Assembly (NCBI GenBank): GCA_003586115.2
Contig: QVOM02000057.1
Coordinates: forward strand, 2,667,041 to 2,731,040
Direction of reading: 5' to 3'
Length of the DNA stretch: 64,000 nt
Source: Salvator merianae
Lineage: Eukaryota; Chordata; Lepidosauria; Squamata; Teiidae
Below, piece by piece: positions 22,946-34,099 of this stretch (positions are counted from its first letter, which is position 1; each line of letters begins with the position of its first letter). Position numbers and translations under genes: made by a program. Below the pieces are notes generated by a model. It was not told the DNA's origin. It did not search any database and saw nothing but the letters and a program-made list of their open reading frames with translations.

Positions 22946-23579
22946 ATTTGTCAAGGGAACTGAAGGCTGCAAAGACATCAGAAAAGAACATGGGTTAGGT
23001 GTGGTTTCTGGAGAGCAAAACAAGATCAAAGGTCAAACATTATTTTCTTTCTATCTTTACCTTCAATGCATTTCTAAAACTGTTCTCACCTAATATTGAT
23101 GGAAGGAGAAACACAAAACAGCTTCACTAGTAATGGAACAGGATTTTTACAATCCCTCTGAGTAACTTCTATGGCTATCATGACACATCAGCCTTGAGAA
23201 CACATGTGCCATAAAGAGTGCGTTGATAGACAACAAAAAGGAGAGTAGGTCGGAATCCTGCTTCTTCCTACATCTTCTTCTGCTCATTATGTTTTTCAAA
23301 TATCTCCCTCTAAAGTCCCATAGGTATTGGATTTTGTATTTCATTTGTTGAAATGCAAAGAAGTTCCATTCAAAATCTTCCTTCACACTTCTTCGGTGGC
23401 TCTTCAGAAGTTGTGTGTGAAGGCCATGGCACTTGGATATGGAAGGAAAACCTGTTCCTCTCCCTTCAATAAATCCAAAGCACACCTTCAAAAAATGCTT
23501 CTTCCCTTTAGCAGAGGTTTGTGATTTCCTCTCTTGGCCAAAACACTTGATTGTACACAGAAACATAGTGTCACAGAGT

Positions 23580-24013
23580 TGAAGGACGAGAGATGCACAC
23601 CAACTCAAAAATGAAGATTTCATTCACTTCGAACCAAACAGAATTGAAGCTCATTGAGTTCTGGTTGATGTAGAACCAGGTCAAACGTGCTGACCAGGTT
23701 CTAAATTGAACTGGAACAATTTGTGAACTGTTCAATGGGTTTTTGGGGAAGATGTTACAACCGAGAATTATGCAATTGTGTGATTGCACAATTGCACAGT
23801 TCAGGGCTAAATTATGCAATCAGTTGTAACAAAAGGGCCACATAGGGTTGTTTTAGAATAGTTCAAACTGAACCATTCAATGTGATCATATTCAACTGAA
23901 GACAGCCGGGTTCAGTTTAAATTAAACCATCCCCTTCTGAATCAAACTGTGTGAAAATGAACAGTTTGGCGCGAACTGTTCGAAAACTGAATTTGCGCAT
24001 AGCTATGAAGCAT
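23580..24013. mobile_element. Short hAT-type MITE (418 bp)
   Basis: The element spans about 23588-24005, with ends GAGAGATGCAC and GCGCATAGCTA. The flanks TGAAGGAC and TGAAGCAT agree at 6 of 8 positions. The interior is rich in GAACC/GGTTC. Confidence 0.6.
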
Positions 24014-26484
24014 GTCTGGTATGACAGCTAGTCTTACTCAATACAGGAAACTGAGATCAAAGCTTCCCCAATGTATCTTTGATCTTCTGTCATATAATTT
24101 ATAGCTAAGGATAGCCTGTATAATAGCTTACTTTACTAATCTCTTTTTTCCACCTCAGGACTCATACCAGATCTCTATCATCCTAGATGATATTATATTG
24201 CAATGAAGCAGTGTCCACCTGGGTGTCCAGAAATTTCATGAAGATCAATGCAATGATGGAACAGATTTCCTGGAAAGGTTGTAGTGCCTTCGTTAATGTT
24301 CAACGAGAGGCTGACCACCTATATGACTATAAGGTAGATCCTGTGAGATCAAGTCAGTGACCCAAATAATCTAGCAGCTTGTTCTCACAGTGGTTAAACA
24401 ATTGCTTAAGAGAGCCTCCCAGCAGTACATCAACCCAACAATTTGCCTTGTTTAGAAGCTCCCTTGCCTTCTAGGCCAGAAGTAGTCACAGAGACATCAT
24501 TAGTAGCTATCAATAGCCCTGCCCTCCATGAATTTGTCCAAATCTGAAGATGCTTTGATTCCTTCATGAATCAGGACATTGTACTTGATGACCTAAATAA
24601 CCTGTTTCTACTCTATAATAGCCTCCTTGCTTCTGGAGGAAGTTGATCCCTTTCCTCCAACCTCAAACTTCACCACATTTTCAAGGAGTAAAAGAAGAGA
24701 TAGGCTGGATCTAGTCAGACTTTTTAGGCAATATGATGCTTTCAAGAAGCCAATAATTAAGCTATAAGGTTAATAAACTTGCTTGCTGTCAAGAAAGGAA
24801 AACAGCCCTTCAGGGAAGGCAAACAATAACAACTCACCTAATATCACAGAAGATAGAGAGAATGTTGAATCCCAGATAAGTGAATGAAGATCTGTTGGGT
24901 GGCAGATCTTATTTATACAGCTCTGTACATCCCACCCTTAGGAAATGGTGCATTGCTCATAAACAAGAAATTACTTATGAAGCTTCTCAACCCATTTCTC
25001 TGTTCTTATTTTATGGCCCAATTCAAGTCTCATAAAAAGTATGCTTCCTCAATGCAGATGATAATTCCTTGCTAAGCCTATAATTTCTGGCCCATCTCAA
25101 ATGTCATTTGCAAAGGAGTGGAATGCTTTTTTTTTTATCATGTCATACCCATTGAGCTCATCATCATCATTATAATCAAGACAGAAATTCAAAAACAAGG
25201 TCAGAAATCTCATTATCGGGGTTGGTGCTGTGAAGAGATGGGGAGTACGCAAGCCAATGGACAGGTAAGAGGTGCAGAATGGGGTGGGTTTCATGCTAAT
25301 TTTCATTAAATTTCTGATACATCTACACCTTATTTAATTTTACTGCACCTATATTGGTTGATGACCATATGAATAAATACAAATACTTTTTTGATCACGG
25401 CTATCTTTCAACTTACTATATTTTTCTAAGTTCATATTTGCCTTCTTAATTCAAATTAGGACACTGACTTCAAATAGTTGAGACAATCCATTACATTTCA
25501 TCTATTACCTTTCTGTTGTTGATTGATTGCTTTTGTTTTGAAAAGTCAGGGTGCCAAATATATGAATGAATGAATGAATGAATGAATGATTCCTTTAAAA
25601 AAGAAAATAAAGTTATCAAGTAATCCAAGATCAAAAAGCAGGGGAAAATTCGAATGGCCTCCACCCCATGGGCAAATACTTGGTTAAAACATTTTGACTC
25701 TATCCACAACTCATCTGGAAAGAATGTCCTGCAAGAGAATAGACAATTAAGTTATATTTGCATAATAACAGGGCAATTCTCAGTTACCTTCAAAGGCAGT
25801 TGTAGGACTGTGTGGAAATGAGGCACCTGGATAGTGCCTAGGTGACTATAGTTGTATGTTGTTCATAATGGTAGTTTACTCTCAGTAGAATCCTTTGGAG
25901 GATTTCAACTGTACTGGACAAAAAAAAAATAAAATAACATTCATCAGTTCCATGAATCACAAAGAGGGAACAGACTCAGTGAAATACCATCCATATTCTG
26001 CAAGTCCTCATACTCTACTTCTAAGATACAAGGAAGAAGCTGCTTTCTACTGTCAAATGAGGAGACTGTCTCAGCAAAGTTTTTCAACAATCACCTGCAG
26101 GTGGCACTCACCTGCCACAAGATCCAAACAGAAAAGTGACTTGCTGGATGACGGAAGTTCCAGTTCAATGACAGCAATGTTTCCACTTCCCATTGTGGGA
26201 ACTATATGGAAGGGGATAGAGCATTTCTCTTCCACTTCCGTTGGCACAAAGCACTAGTCAGGAGACATGTCACCCTCCCAAGGAGTGTGGGACTTGCAGT
26301 CTTCAGAGGAGACTGCATTCGCTGGTGTCTTCTGGCACCAAAGAGGAGATGCTGAAGTGCTGTTGATGTGGCAAATGAGATACTTCCCTTGAGGTGCCCC
26401 AAAGACCGTCCACCACCACTGTGGAGACACAGGCAATATCTGGAAGATACCATGTTTAGTGAGCTGGGTCAAGATCAAATCCTA
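24014..26484. other. No gene assigned
   Basis: The stretch holds a fragment near 24510-24550 with CTCCATGAATTTGTCC, also found in the dispersed repeat at 28055, and a GAAT run at 25563-25589. Possible exon 1 sites for the X(-) gene fall between 24030 and 24200. No coding region is supported. Confidence 0.4.
25563..25589. repeat. GAAT/TGAA tetranucleotide repeat
   Basis: About six to seven uninterrupted units of TGAA. Confidence 0.85.
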
Positions 26485-26710
26485 AGAACAAAAGAACACA
26501 AGAGGAACCCTGCTGGATCAGGCCACAGACCATCTAGTCCAGCTTCTTGTTTCACACACTGCCCCATCAATTGCTGCTGGGCATCTCAAGCAGAACATGA
26601 AGGCAAAACCTTCACCTGCCCTCCACTCCCTGCAAATGGCCTTTAGAGGCCTCCTGCCTGTCTCTCCAACCTGGAGGTGAATTCTCCCCTGAATTTTCCA
26701 GTCCATTTTT
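26485..26710 (+). repeat. Dispersed reptile repeat, 5' part
   Basis: It begins with AAGAACACAAGAGGAACCC, followed by GCTGGATCAGG and CCATCTAGTCCAGC, a layout common to an interspersed family in squamates and turtles. The segment around CTTTAGAGGCCTCCTGCC recurs at 27985-28020 and, inverted, at 32890-32960. I do not assign a library name. Confidence 0.6.
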
Positions 26711-26754
26711 GAAACCAACAAAACCTCACAGACATGCTCATTTTTGTTTCCATT

Positions 26755-26760
26755 TTTATT
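26755..26760 (-). terminator. Candidate poly(A) signal of Y(-) gene
   Basis: AATAAA on the minus strand about 550 bases after the stop. A nearer ATTAAA (minus) lies at about 26908. Which one is used cannot be told. Confidence 0.4.
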
Positions 26761-27311
26761 GTGTTGTATACATCCAGTGGAAGTAACAAAGGAAAATCAG
26801 AGGATCAAAAGGAGTCATCCAGATAACAACATTTCCTTCGAGATGGATTACTATTAGTGCTTAAACTGAGGGCAGGGAGGAGGGAAAGACACAGATGGGT
26901 TCTGTAGTTTAATAAAGTAGCAGGTGCAAAGCTGTAGGCTAGCAACTCAGTGTCCTGGAAGCCAATAACAGATCTTCTAAGTGGCCTCAATCCTGCTGAA
27001 CTTGATGGTGACAGTGTTGTTATTTCCTCCTGGGATGCCAGCATCTTCCAGAATTGCAGGTGCTCCTCAATCTTCCCTTTAGTTTCCCCTGTCGGCATGT
27101 TGATTCCAGGTCACCGGGGAAAACCAAAGTTCAGAGCCATGCAAATGAGGTCCCAAGAAGATCAGCGATAGAAACAAAATAGTGGGATGGGAGAGAAGGT
27201 AGCTGTGGCTACTGAAGCAGGAGGGTGGGAAACCATCCAGGACAAAACACTGTTGGGTGTGGCTGCACTTGGGATAGTTATGGTCCGTCGTCCTTCATTG
27301 CGTAACTGCGC

Positions 27312-27506
27312 TCAGCCACATTTTCCGTATTGTGCACAACCGCAGCAAGGCGGCCCACAGCAGCAGGACGGGGCACAGCAGCAGGGGGGACAGCAGCAGC
27401 CGCAGCAGGGGGCACAGCAGGGGGCGCAGCAGGGGGCGCAGCAGCAGCCACCACCACCACCAGAAGGTTTGGGGCAGCAGATGACCATGACGTCATCCTC
27501 AGCCAT
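27312..27506 (-). CDS. Small cysteine-rich EDC protein, Y-type (64 aa)
   Basis: Cysteine is 24 of 64 residues. The protein starts MAEDDVMVICCPKPSGGGGG, then runs as CCAPCC, CCPPCC and CCGPPCC blocks, ending GKCG. The plus-strand gene at 33067 has the same length (64 aa), the same V-I-C then GGGG element at residues ~8-25, and the same run of CCxPCC blocks. They are inverted paralogues. The ATG at 27506 is chosen over the upstream in-frame ATG at 27536 because that one precedes the acceptor (exon 2 from 27529 after TTTGACAG) and the paralogue starts MAC. Exon 1 lies at 28889-28942. Dense Cys-Pro with no Lys/Gln tail suggests disulfide rather than transglutaminase cross-linking (inference). Confidence 0.77.
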   Translation of the reverse strand: MAEDDVMVICCPKPSGGGGGCCCAPCCAPCCAPCCGCCCPPCCCAPSCCCGPPCCGCAQYGKCG

Positions 27507-27829
27507 GGTTGACCCACCGTTGCCCATTGCTGTCAAAGGAAACAGACGGGATTGAATTATTTATCACTCACACTTCTCTAAAGTTCTTTGCAGCAACAAA
27601 GGAGCGGATGCCAAACGCGTCCTCGAATCCCATCCTTGCAAGGAGCTGAAGCCATTAAAGCACCATCCAAGCATCCATAATTAAACTTCCAACTTCTGAC
27701 TAGATAAAACATCACCTGCGCCTCATTGTATTGTTTCAGTATCTTAAAACACCTGGGGGAAAGGATGTGTTTTTATCTGGTGCCCAAAAGGAAAGAAGCC
27801 AGGCGCACGGGAAACTGCCGTGGAGATCA

Positions 27830-28215
27830 AGTCCCACGGCCATGGAGCCATCACTGTAAAGGCCCTGCATCTAGTCAAAACCTGCTTGATATCAGAAGGA
27901 AGAGGCACAAGGAAGGTCCCCAGGGCTTCAACACAGGGTTCAAGGGCAAAACCTCTGTCTGCTCTTGACTCCCTGCCAATGGACTTTAGAGGCATCCTGC
28001 CGGTCTCTCCAACCTGGAGGCAGTACCTAGACATCCATTCTAGGAGGCATTGATACACCTGTCCTCCATGAATTTGTCTATCTCTTTCTTAAAGCTATTC
28101 AGGCTAGTTGCTGTCACCACCTCTTCTGCTAGTAAATTCCAAAGACAGATAACCCCCTTGGTGGAAAATGTTGAGAGAAATGAAACTTACTTCTCCCTAA
28201 TGCAATACCTATCTG
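27830..28215 (+). repeat. Dispersed reptile repeat, 3' part, in the Y(-) intron
   Basis: Continues the family seen at 26485. It has a CATCTAGTCAAAACC block, CCAATGGACTTTAGAGGC, then a CTCCATGAATTTGTCTATC segment and a CCACCTCTTCTGCTAGTAA segment. It is inverted relative to transcription of the Y(-) gene. Confidence 0.55.
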
Positions 28216-28888
28216 GATGGGGCAAAGTCTTCAGCTGGTATGAAGAGCTTTCCTATGTTCTTATCTAAATTAGTCCTTCATTGTTCAGAACCATGAGGAC
28301 AGGAATCTCTGTTCTTTTCCAGGAGAAAGACCATGGATTTGCACTAGGGTACAGGTTTTAAGTGCAGAACATCCCAAAACCAAGCATTGTTCCCTCAAGA
28401 TTGGCCAGGAAGGTCCTTGAACCTTAAATCCCAGAGCATCTAATCAGTTTGGCATACACCAATCTCCACATACTTCCTGTTCCCCCAAAATTTAGCCCAC
28501 CAAGTCTCCATAAAACATACTATGGTATGTACCAAAGCACTGTCTTCCGTTAATATCCACAACCAAAACTCACTGGATCACAACATCAAACTGCTAGGTA
28601 GTGCACAAGAATATAGACTAAGAATCTGGAAAACAAGGACACATCTTCACTTTTTAGGGAGAAAAAGAACCATACAGAAGGGGATTATCTGAAATTAGGA
28701 GAGGAAAAGAAAAAGCTGGCTGACAGATTCGTTCACCTCTAGTAAGGACACCATTCTCTGAAAAAGGGCTTAGAAATATTTATATGGAGAAGAAGAGAAG
28801 AAAGGGAGAAGTCCTCCTGAAATGTTTTGGTCCTGACCAACACAACCATAATCCTCCTATCAACAATTGCCCATCAAGTTCAACTTAC

Positions 28889-28942
28889 TGTTTGAAGAGG
28901 GTAGGCTTAGGAGTAAATCAAGAGAGGTTTTGAAGCTGTTTG
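28889..28942 (-). other. Non-coding exon 1 of the Y(-) gene
   Basis: The donor GTAAGT reads down from 28888 on the minus strand. The intron is about 1.36 kb, to the acceptor at 27531-27530. The start is inferred from the TATA box. Confidence 0.65.
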
Positions 28943-28962
28943 GGAGTTGATGGAGAGTTTAT

Positions 28963-29001
28963 CTTTTATATACTGTCCTGGACCTTCCCTTTAGGAAATG
29001 A
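28963..29001 (-). promoter_or_regulatory. Core promoter of the Y(-) gene
   Basis: TATATAAAAG reads on the minus strand from 28972. TCATTTCCTAAAGGG starts 29 bases upstream, at 29001. It closely matches the promoter of the inverted paralogue at 31869. Confidence 0.75.
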
Positions 29002-31868
29002 GCCACAAACGTGGAATGGCAGATTATTTTTTCCCCCGTACTTCTTTTTAGTGAGCCGTTCTCTTAATTCCCATCTATTTCAATAACCAAGCATTTTCCA
29101 GTGGCAGATGATTAAAGCCATCATCTCCAAGCAATGCTATAATTCCAAGAGCAGAAGGCAGAGGGAGAACTCATTTTAAAATAAGAAGTCCAACACATAT
29201 GCTTCAAGACTGTCCTCAGGGGACCCCCCATGATTAAGACTTCCTACAATTGCCTACATGTTGCTGATACTTCATGAGCTTCTTGCTTCGTCAGCTTGAA
29301 TTACCTGAACTTTACAACTAGAGATCTTCCTTCTCTTCTCTAAAGGTGCAATTTACTATGCCCCAAGTCAGAATGAGATGAAATAGCTAAACTCGACAGT
29401 CAGGTAAACTCTCATTTCAGGGGAATGCACTTAATTCTTCAAAGCTTTTTTTTCTTGCAGCCAAAAGGTAAGAAAACACGTGGTGACGTCTAGTCACCAA
29501 AACATTATGTACTAATAGTGCATGCACCCAGTAAGATGGGTTGGTTATGAGATAAAGTAGAAGTTTCTGAGAAACAACTGAGAGGCAGTCACATGTTCTA
29601 GAGAAGATCTGCGGAAGTGAAGTTCAAAGCAAAAGAAAAATGTGCAAAGTTGGATTCACATTCGCAAGTTCAATTGAAAATTTTGTACTCAGGGATATTC
29701 AAAACAAAAATGCATTTTTTCACAAATTTAAAACATTGATTGAAACAAAGCAACCTCCTGCTTGCAAAGACAAAATAGTTAATCGAACATTCACATTTTC
29801 ACTGTTTTGTCCATTAAAGGGGCTTTTTCAATGGGAAAAATCATGTTTTACTCTGTGAAAAGTAGAAAAACGAATGCAAAACCCCAGTTTTTCGATTAAG
29901 CTCTTCAATGATGAAATGAATAGAGTTTCACTTCAATGGCAAAATTAACATGTGGATATTTTCGCGCACATCTCTAATGAGTAACCCTGAAAGGAGCACA
30001 ATATAGACCATGAATTATTACAGGCAATCTTAATCTATGATACATATACAAAGATCAAGCACTCTTGCCAAAAATCAGTTGTATGAGCTACTGGCACTGT
30101 TCTTAAATAAATTTGTTTTGTTCTTCTTCGATGAGGAGCTGAGAGTTACTTCTGGCACTGCCTAGAATCTGCATCACAATTACATTTCTAAAAATACAGA
30201 GCAGCATTTTGAAAATAGGACAATTAAAATGATTAAGGGACTAAAGGAACTCGCTCATGAGAAATAATCGTATTTGACACTTTCCCATTTAGAAAAGAAT
30301 TGAGTGAAAAAGAACAGGACAGAAGTTTATGAAATCAACCCCTTAGAACCAATGGTTGCCCAAGTGAAGGTGATTTGATGGGAGAATAAGGACCAGAGGA
30401 AGTATTTTTTTTATTTTTATCACAATGCACAAGTATTAAAGTATATAATGGAATTTGCTGCAATGGAAACTGATAGTGGTCCCCAGTTTGGATAGTTTCA
30501 ATAAATGCTTGCACAAATTTACGGAGAACAAATCTATCAATGTCTGCTATGACTGACAGGTGGGATTGCCTTCAGATTCTAATGGGCAGTTTGCTGGGAA
30601 ACATTGATCAAGGTACAACATGGTGTTTCTTAATGTTCTTATCCATAACATTCTGTGGTAGAGGTGATTAAATTTTCAGGCATAGCAGCCTCTTCAAAGA
30701 GAAAGAAGCCCACCAAATTATGATGATCACATGGGTTAAGGCCTGCATACACAGGGCTCGCTCTTTTTCCAGAAACTGGAAGCACACTCCTTAATTGCGC
30801 TTTTTAAGAACCGACAGAACAGGGTTTTGTCTCCTTTCCATTTTGCTATAATTAAGGGATGTAAGGTTTTTTTTCAAGGGAGTACTTTTGACTAGGCAAT
30901 AGTTGGAATAAACTTCAGGGTCCAGGGAAGGCTTTTTCCGAAATGGACACACCAATGCCTCTTTCAAAGCTGGTGGAACCACTCCATCCTACCCGGATGT
31001 GCTCAACGCACTCAGGACCCACCCAGTCATACACCCACAACTCACTCTAATGAGCCAATATCTGAAATTCTAGATAGCAATAGCTTCCCTGCGTTTGTTC
31101 TCATTTCTCTGCTCTGATCACTGCTCTCTGCAGTCAAAGACTAGGGCCCTTTCTGCACCTACAGTGGGTCCAGATTAGCCTGGCCCACTAATCCAGATCA
31201 TGGGGAGGCATGGACGGGATCAGTGCCATCTGCACCAATTGCCCTGATCCAGATTACCCGTGCAGACAGTTCTTTTTGCAAAGCTTTTTTCCAGTATAGT
31301 TGATTTCTTGCAATGTTTTACCAATGCAATCCAGCATACATGATTGCTTCATTTCAGCGTTTCATTCCTGAATCTTCCACAGCGAGGTAGCCATCAAATT
31401 ATTCAATGCTAGAATTAATCATTTATTCCTGGGGGGAGGAAATAAATAAAGAGCAATGCAAATCAAGGTACAGAATGTGGGATAATAACTCTCCCTCAGT
31501 TTTAATAAATGCAGTCTATTATTTGTTGCTAATGGCATATGAGAAAAACAGCATCAGCCCCTGGCAATAGGTTGGATGGGATTTGCCAGCAGAAGAACAT
31601 GGTTGTTTGAGAAATAATTACAGTCTCCGGCCATGGGGTCACCGTGACGAAGGCCATTCCAATGTCAGAAGAGTCACACAGATTGTACTTATTTTAAATG
31701 ACTCCACGAGACCTTGCTTGGAAATTACATGGTTACAGCCATCTTGGGAGAATTTAATGTCAGGCCATCAAAAAATAATTTAGAATAAGCCATGTGAACG
31801 GAACCAGAATAGATGAAGGCACATCCGCAGGGCATTTGCATCAGCTATTGCCGTTCTTTAATGGTGGC
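29002..31868. other. Centre of the palindromic X-Y-Y-X block; no gene
   Basis: The spacer between the two divergent Y promoters holds a degraded hAT-like element at about 29636-29976 (right end GCACATCTCTA), a LINE reverse-transcriptase fragment at 30791-30982, and a piece near 31143 beginning GGGCCCTTTCTGCACCTAC that is also seen near 20336. No host coding region is visible. Confidence 0.5.
30791..30982 (-). mobile_element. Non-LTR retrotransposon reverse-transcriptase fragment
   Basis: A minus-strand frame reads VPPALKEAL, PFRKKPSLDP and YSNYCLVKS, matching the CR1/L2-type pattern in which a K-P-S/T-LDP motif is followed by NYRPVS. The NYRPVS site has decayed. It is truncated on both sides. 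Confidence 0.65.
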
Positions 31869-31907
31869 TCACTTCCTAGGAGAGAGACGTGTGAAGCTGT
31901 ATAAAAG
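31869..31907 (+). promoter_or_regulatory. Core promoter of the Y(+) gene
   Basis: TATAAAAG at 31900-31907, with TCACTTCCTAGGAGAG starting 31 bases upstream. This is among the best matches to the shared block. Confidence 0.8.
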
Positions 31908-31929
31908 GCCTCCAATCTCCACTGCTCAT

Positions 31930-31977
31930 TTACTGCTTTCCATTCACCACAGCACCAACTTCTATCTGCCTAAGGAG
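31930..31977 (+). other. Non-coding exon 1 of the Y(+) gene
   Basis: The exon ends at 31977 before GTAAGG. The intron runs 31978-33043 and ends CTTTCCTCTAG. It contains a MITE (32431-32733) and a fragment of the dispersed repeat (about 32880-32960, inverted). The start is inferred. Confidence 0.68.
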
Positions 31978-32430
31978 GTAAGGAGAACATCAGACACTTG
32001 GTTGTTGGTCTTGTGGGGGACATTTCCAGTAGACGGGATCTCTAGGCTTACAGTGTTATAGGATGGAGCCTATCTAAGTGGATGTGATAGAACTAAGGTG
32101 TAACCTTCAGTAAAAGGACCAAGTGGAAGTCTGATGTAGATTGAAGAATGATGGGTGACAGAGACACTGGGGCACTAAAAGAATAGACAAGAGGAGTGGA
32201 AGGTTAAAGATACCAATCAATCGTTCAGAAGAAGATTGGAAGCCATCAATTAGCAATAAAGTATAAATTGTTTTTAGAATAGTTCTTTATAATAAGAAGT
32301 TTTATACTTAGTAAAAAATTAATTAAAAAAAGAGAAAGCTATTGTAGATCATAGCTGATGCTGATAGTCACAGACAGAATAGTGTCAATTAGTTTCCTAT
32401 GTCCCCATGAATGGCTTGTTTATGGATGGA

Positions 32431-32733
32431 AAAGAATGTGCACAAACTGAAATGTAGTGGTTCAGTTCAAATCCAACCAAACTATCCTCAGTTCAGTTCA
32501 ATTTGAAGGTTTTTTGTTTTTTTTTAACAATAGGGTGGTTCATCTTTGTATTCGAACCAAGCGAACTATAGGAAACCACTCTTGGTTCTCGATGGTTCCC
32601 TTGGTTCATTAGGCCACGCATCGGTTCCGGTTTAATTCGAATTGGGTTTTTCGGGCAGCAGGGTAGTTCAGTTTGTATTTGAGCCATTTGGCTGCAAACC
32701 GTGAACTATCCAAAACAGTTCAGCACATCTCTG
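32431..32733. mobile_element. Degraded hAT-type MITE in the Y(+) intron
   Basis: The ends resemble AAAGAATGTGC and GCACATCTCTG. The interior shares AAACTGAAATGTAGTGGTTC with other copies. Flanking 8-mers agree poorly (4 of 8), so the duplication has decayed or the ends are off. Confidence 0.5.
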
Positions 32734-33066
32734 AGAATGCTCAGGAACCACGCCCTTTCACAGCATCTGAAGACGATGCCATGTAAGGATGCAGGAAGAC
32801 TTTTCCTAGCCTATTGGCTGTTCCTGAAGTTCTCCCATCTTGCGCAAAATGGCACATTTTCCTGGATCTTGAGACGAGGCTTTTGTGCAAAGTTGGAGAG
32901 ACAGGCAGGAGATCTCTAAAGACCTTTTGTGGGGAAATGAGAGCCGGAGAAGGCTTTCCCCCTTGTCCTCTGCTTGAGGATGTCCTGAAGCATCCTGTTT
33001 TGACACTGTTACCTCACCTTGGACCACTCTTCCTTTCCTCTAGCTGTCTGCCTTCTCCGCACAAAA

Positions 33067-33261
33067 ATGGCCTGCAACTGCTGTGGAAATTCCTCGGACA
33101 ACTCAACAAACGTCATCTGCATCCCCTGCGGTGGAGGCGGCAACAACTCCTGCTGCCGCCCTTGCTGCTGCTGCCGCCCCTGCTGCTACCCCTGCTGCTG
33201 CTGCGCCCCCTGCTGTGCTCCACGATGCGCCCCCTGCTATCAGTCTTGCAGGAGATGCTGA
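33067..33261 (+). CDS. Small cysteine-rich EDC protein, Y-type (64 aa)
   Basis: Cysteine is 23 of 64 residues. The N-terminus MACNCCGNSSDNSTN is polar. It is followed by VICIPCGGGG, then CCRPCCCC, CCYPCCCC and CCAPRC blocks, ending QSCRRC. It is an inverted paralogue of the 27312 gene (same length, same VIC-GGGG element). The ATG at 33067 lies 23 bases after the acceptor. The upstream in-frame ATG at 33019 is intronic. It is a likely corneous-layer protein. It resembles mammalian ultra-high-sulfur keratin-associated proteins in composition, but the exon layout and location favour an EDC gene. Confidence 0.8.
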   Translation: MACNCCGNSSDNSTNVICIPCGGGGNNSCCRPCCCCRPCCYPCCCCAPCCAPRCAPCYQSCRRC

Positions 33262-33543
33262 TAAAGGAAACAGGAAGTACCTGCAGCTTGGGAAAGTCCG
33301 GCATCAGCAGCAGCCTTAGGAACACACGCTTCCTTCGGGCTTCTGCAGCACTTTGAACTGGACTTCTTCAGACTGCAGACTTGAGTGTGTTTACCTGGGA
33401 GCAAACTCCAGGGAACCGACTGGAATTTATGCTTGAATCATCATGTCTAAGAACCTTACTCCTTCTCTGTTACTAGATCCTTCATTCTTCCAACTTCTAT
33501 ATAATGTAAAAGCGCTTCAATATCTTCTTCATGCCTAAATGTT

Positions 33544-33708
33544 TCCTTCTCCTTCTCCTTCTCCTTCTCCTTCTCCTTCTCCTTCTCCTTCTCCTTCTCC
33601 TTCTCCTTCTCCTTCTCCTTCTCCTTCTCTTTCTCCTTCTCTTCCATCTCCATCTCCTTCTCCTTCTCTCCTGCCTTCTCCTCCTTCTCCTTCTTCTTCC
33701 TCTGATTA
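33544..33708 (+). repeat. CTCCTT hexanucleotide repeat in the probable 3' UTR of Y(+)
   Basis: Perfect to about 33629 (some 14 units), then imperfect pyrimidine-only sequence to 33708. It starts 283 bases after the stop and precedes all candidate poly(A) signals but the ATTAAA at 33705. Confidence 0.85.
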
Positions 33709-34057
33709 AATTCTTCTAAAGCAAATAATAATAATAATAATCTGCAGTCTTCAATGTTAATATCTCCTTGGCATACTTTTCATTCATTGTTCGGAAATCA
33801 GAATTAACCTCAAATGCATCTTCCTGGAACCACTGGACATAAACGGCTTCTTGTTTCTCACCACTTTCTCTGCTTATGCACTATATCATGGAGGAATTTT
33901 TTTAAAGTCTCACTTTTGGAATCCTCTTTCTTCCTTTCCAAGCCGCTGAGAATAACAGGAATCTCAGCTTCTTCTACATTTCATCCCAGTCTTGTTTAAC
34001 AACTGCTAGAAATATTTGCACCTCTGTTCCTCGCCCTTCTCTTGCTCATTCTGCTAA

Positions 34058-34098
34058 ATTAAAAGCCGAAAGCTTTGTACCTTCTTCCTTTTATTAAA
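34058..34098 (+). terminator. Candidate poly(A) signals of the Y(+) gene
   Basis: ATTAAA at 34058-34063 and again at 34093-34098, followed by a GT-rich stretch. Another ATTAAA at 33705-33710 is possible. No AATAAA is present in the plausible range. Confidence 0.4.
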
Positions 34099-34099
34099 A

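Noticed and set aside
24032..24204. Two TATA/donor pairs on the minus strand as exon 1 of the X(-) gene
   Set aside because: Spacing is shorter than in other genes (about 67 bases), the shared upstream block is missing, and the two candidates cannot be ranked, so neither is annotated as a feature.
33531..33719. Frame encoding a long Leu run, and its antisense Lys/Glu frame
   Set aside because: Translation of the CTCCTT simple repeat in a 3' UTR.
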